DNA of 64,000 nucleotides from Bradyrhizobium lablabi. Lineage in GTDB: Bacteria > Pseudomonadota > Alphaproteobacteria > Rhizobiales > Xanthobacteraceae. The notes beneath the pieces are model-generated. The model was given only the letters and a program-made list of their open reading frames with translations. It did no database searches and was not told where the DNA came from. The translations under genes were made by a program, and so were the position numbers. Shown piece after piece: positions 61,880-64,000 of this stretch (positions are counted from its first letter, which is position 1; each line of letters begins with the position of its first letter). Location: contig NZ_JAFCLN010000007.1 in NCBI RefSeq assembly GCF_018129385.1, forward strand, positions 186,001 to 250,000, given 5' to 3'.

Positions 61880-63669
61880 GCGGTGGCCTCCGCCGCCTGC
61901 CGCCGGCCGACATACGCCTCGATAACGCGTTCATCCTGATAGATGGCGCTTGGCCGCCCGGAGGCAATCAGTTCGCCGTAGTCCAGGCAGACCATGTGCG
62001 TCGCCAAATTCTTGAGAAACTCCATATTGTGCTCGATGATCAGCAAAGTGAGGCCGCGCGCAGCCAACGCCTCGAGTAGCCGCGCGAGCTCCGCCTGCTC
62101 GGTCTCATTGAGCCCTGCAGCCGGCTCGTCGAGCAGCAACACCGCGGGATCAAGGCAGATGGCGCGAGCAATTTCGACGAGCCGCTTGGTGCCGTGGGCA
62201 AGCGATGCGCAATTGACGTCCGCAGCGTGCTCCAGACCGACGCGCCGCAGCACGCGCAAGGCGTGGGATCTCGCTCGCGACAGCTTTTCATCACGGCGAC
62301 CGATGAGAAACGATTTCCCCAAGGTCGCTGCTTCGGCGCGGAAGCGTGCAACGGCGACGTTGTCGAGCACGGTCATGTCGTCGACAAGCCTCAGGTTCTG
62401 GAACGTGCGGCCGACCCCCCGCGCCGCGATCTCGTCCGAGCCAAGAGCCCCGATTTCGCCGCCGCCCAGGAGGATCGCGCCGCTGTCAGCCCGGTAGTTG
62501 CCGGTAATGCAATTGACCAGGGTGGTCTTTCCACTGCCGTTCGGCCCAATGACGGCGGCTATCGAGCCACGCATCAGCGAAAAGCTGACATTGTTGAGCG
62601 CATGCACGCCGCCAAACGTTTTGGTCAGTTCGCGGACCGCAAGTATTGGCGTCTCGGAAGGCATAAGGACGCCATCGCTCGTCCTGTCCTGGATGGGTGA
62701 CAGTCCATCACTGTCCGGCGATTTGGAACGCTGCGGCGGAAGCAGCCGATCGACCAGTCCGGCGAGCCCCTCCGGCGCGACAATGAGGATGGCGATGAGA
62801 ACGCTGCTCGTGATGATCAAATAGCTCTGCTGGAAGCCGCGCAGCCATTCCGGCAGATGCACGACCAGAAGGGCGCCGGCTATGGCGCCCCAAATGTGCG
62901 TACGTCCGCCGATGACCGCCATGGTCAGGCACGCAATCATGACCTTGAAGTCGAGGCCTTCCGGAGAGACGATGCGGATCGTATGCGCATGCAGCGCGCC
63001 CGCGACGCCCGCCATCGCGGCGCTGAGCAGAAACATCGCAAACCGGATGGAGTCGGGGTCGATCGCAAGCGAACGCGCGGCGACCGCATTCTGCCGCACC
63101 ACGTGACAGGCAAGTCCATAGAGCCCGCGCTTGACCTGGAACGCCACCATCGCCGCAAGCGCGACAAAGCACCAGACGAATAGCAGCAGAGGCCAGCCCC
63201 GCGCCACCTGGACTCCAAACAGCTTTGGAAGCGGCACACCCGAAAGTCCGATCGCGCCGCCCGTCAAGGACTGCCATTCGATCGCAACCAACAGAAGCAC
63301 CTGGCCGACGCCCAGGGTCGCCAAGGCGAAGTAATGGGTCGAAAGGCGGAGAACAGGTATCGAGACGAGAACCGCCAGCAAAACGCAGACAATGATCGAA
63401 GCGGCAAAGGATTGCGGAAAATCGGCTCCCGCCTTCACGGCCAGGATGCCGCTGACGTACGCGGACAAGCCGAAGAAAGCGCCTTGTGAAAGCGAAAGCT
63501 CCCCCACATTGCCGAAGATGAACTGGTAACCGATCGCGAGAATGGCGAAAACGCCGGCGAGCGTGAACAGCCGCAGGTCATAGGGCGACGACATGATCAA
63601 TGGCCAGGAGGCCAGCAAACAGAGGCCAACGGCACCGAGTAGCGGCCGGACATGGGCTGACCGAGACAT
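61876..63669 (-). CDS. Fused LivM permease - LivG ATPase
   Basis: 597 aa. Residues about 1-310 are a LivM permease with 8-9 spans (GNVGELSLSQGAFFGLSAY; LRLSTHYFALATLGVGQV). Residues about 340-597 are a LivG ATPase with Walker A GPNGSGKTT, signature LAHGTKRLVEIARAI and Walker B VLLLDEP. LivM-LivG fusions are common in Rhizobiales. Its start overlaps the LivH stop (ATGA). Confidence 0.93.
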   Translation of the reverse strand: MSRSAHVRPLLGAVGLCLLASWPLIMSSPYDLRLFTLAGVFAILAIGYQFIFGNVGELSLSQGAFFGLSAYVSGILAVKAGADFPQSFAASIIVCVLLAVLVSIPVLRLSTHYFALATLGVGQVLLLVAIEWQSLTGGAIGLSGVPLPKLFGVQVARGWPLLLFVWCFVALAAMVAFQVKRGLYGLACHVVRQNAVAARSLAIDPDSIRFAMFLLSAAMAGVAGALHAHTIRIVSPEGLDFKVMIACLTMAVIGGRTHIWGAIAGALLVVHLPEWLRGFQQSYLIITSSVLIAILIVAPEGLAGLVDRLLPPQRSKSPDSDGLSPIQDRTSDGVLMPSETPILAVRELTKTFGGVHALNNVSFSLMRGSIAAVIGPNGSGKTTLVNCITGNYRADSGAILLGGGEIGALGSDEIAARGVGRTFQNLRLVDDMTVLDNVAVARFRAEAATLGKSFLIGRRDEKLSRARSHALRVLRRVGLEHAADVNCASLAHGTKRLVEIARAICLDPAVLLLDEPAAGLNETEQAELARLLEALAARGLTLLIIEHNMEFLKNLATHMVCLDYGELIASGRPSAIYQDERVIEAYVGRRQAAEATA

Positions 63670-64000
63670 CAGGCGCGCTGCTGAACGGCTTCGCCGAACA
63701 GTCCTTGCGGGCGGAAGAACAGAACGACGAGAAACGCAAGATAGAGCCAGATCGTGGAGGCGATCGGAGAGAACAGCGCTTCAAGCGACGGAAGGGCACC
63801 GACCAGAGACGGCATCGCGAGCGGCAATGAAGGCACCAGCACTTCGAAAGCGGCGACAAACAGGGCCCCCACGATGGCTCCGCGAAGACTTCCCCACCCG
63901 CCCATGGTGGCGGCGACGTAAGTCTTGATCATGTACGCTTCGCCGTCGCCCGGCGTGATGTAGAAGGTGTTGGCGAACATCAAGCCGGCTGCGCCAGCGA
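63669..64000 (-). CDS. Branched-chain-type ABC transporter permease LivH, C-terminal part
   Basis: The gene continues past the right edge; about 110 C-terminal residues are seen, including GLMFANTFYITPGDGEAYMIKTYVAATMGGWGSLRGAIVG and the final FFRPQGLFGE motif of LivH proteins. It couples to the LivM-LivG fusion by a 4-base overlap. The binding protein of this importer is presumably upstream, outside the window. Confidence 0.88.
   Translation of the reverse strand, partial: AGAAGLMFANTFYITPGDGEAYMIKTYVAATMGGWGSLRGAIVGALFVAAFEVLVPSLPLAMPSLVGALPSLEALFSPIASTIWLYLAFLVVLFFRPQGLFGEAVQQRA

Overview
The window looks like chromosomal DNA of a high-GC alphaproteobacterium of the Bradyrhizobium / Nitrobacteraceae type. 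The reasons are codon bias, the abundance of Liv-type, Bug-type and TAXI-type solute-binding proteins, Rieske and BKACE catabolic genes, and one REP-like palindrome (4639-4683). This taxonomic statement is inference. No rRNA, CRISPR, phage, transposase or recognisable integrase gene was seen.

Left of the tRNA (1-6883) there is the start of a FAD monooxygenase, two adjacent MoeA-like genes (one fused to a periplasmic-binding-like domain), and three orphan solute-binding proteins from three different transporter superfamilies (Liv-type ABC, TAXI-TRAP, Bug/TTT).

From a CAT-anticodon tRNA (6884-6959) rightwards the DNA is built of successive catabolic modules. The 3' part of the tRNA is repeated at 19895-19932 and 45491-45535. 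Each repeat is preceded by one conserved ~100-bp arm and followed by another ~200-bp arm, with matching spacing. A fourth junction at 56971-57133 keeps both arms but has lost the tRNA core. Module 1 (about 6960-19894) holds a ten-gene Rieske oxygenase / ureide-type operon with its own Liv ABC transporter and a divergent LysR gene. Module 2 (about 19938-45490) holds a nine-gene operon that joins a CUT1 importer to a cytosolic molybdopterin oxidoreductase, a 7Fe ferredoxin and a ferredoxin-NADP reductase. It also has a MocR regulator and an aldehyde dehydrogenase, then a second molybdopterin oxidoreductase with an XRE-cupin regulator, an SsuABC-like importer with a DsbA-fold isomerase, a second XRE-cupin regulator, an MHS permease, and MOSC, VanB-type reductase and PPOX genes. 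Module 3 (about 45541-56970) holds alcohol dehydrogenase, BKACE and intradiol dioxygenase genes divergent from a LacI regulator, followed by three tandem amidohydrolases and an ABC importer. Module 4 (from about 57136 to beyond the end) holds gamma-carbonic-anhydrase-like, NTF2-like, acyl-CoA ligase and nitroreductase genes and a Liv transporter.

The regulatory sequence fits this modular reading. A LacI-type palindrome (TGCAAWCGATTGCA) occurs twice, once upstream of each operon arm of module 3. A bipartite 44-bp element occurs upstream of the ferredoxin reductase operon and of the aldehyde dehydrogenase, the likely targets of the MocR protein. A TTGCCCWAAAGGCAA element occurs twice in the divergent XRE-cupin promoter. 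The main proposal is that the locus is a tandem accretion array of tRNA-targeted catabolic cassettes with shared ends and no recombinase of their own in view.
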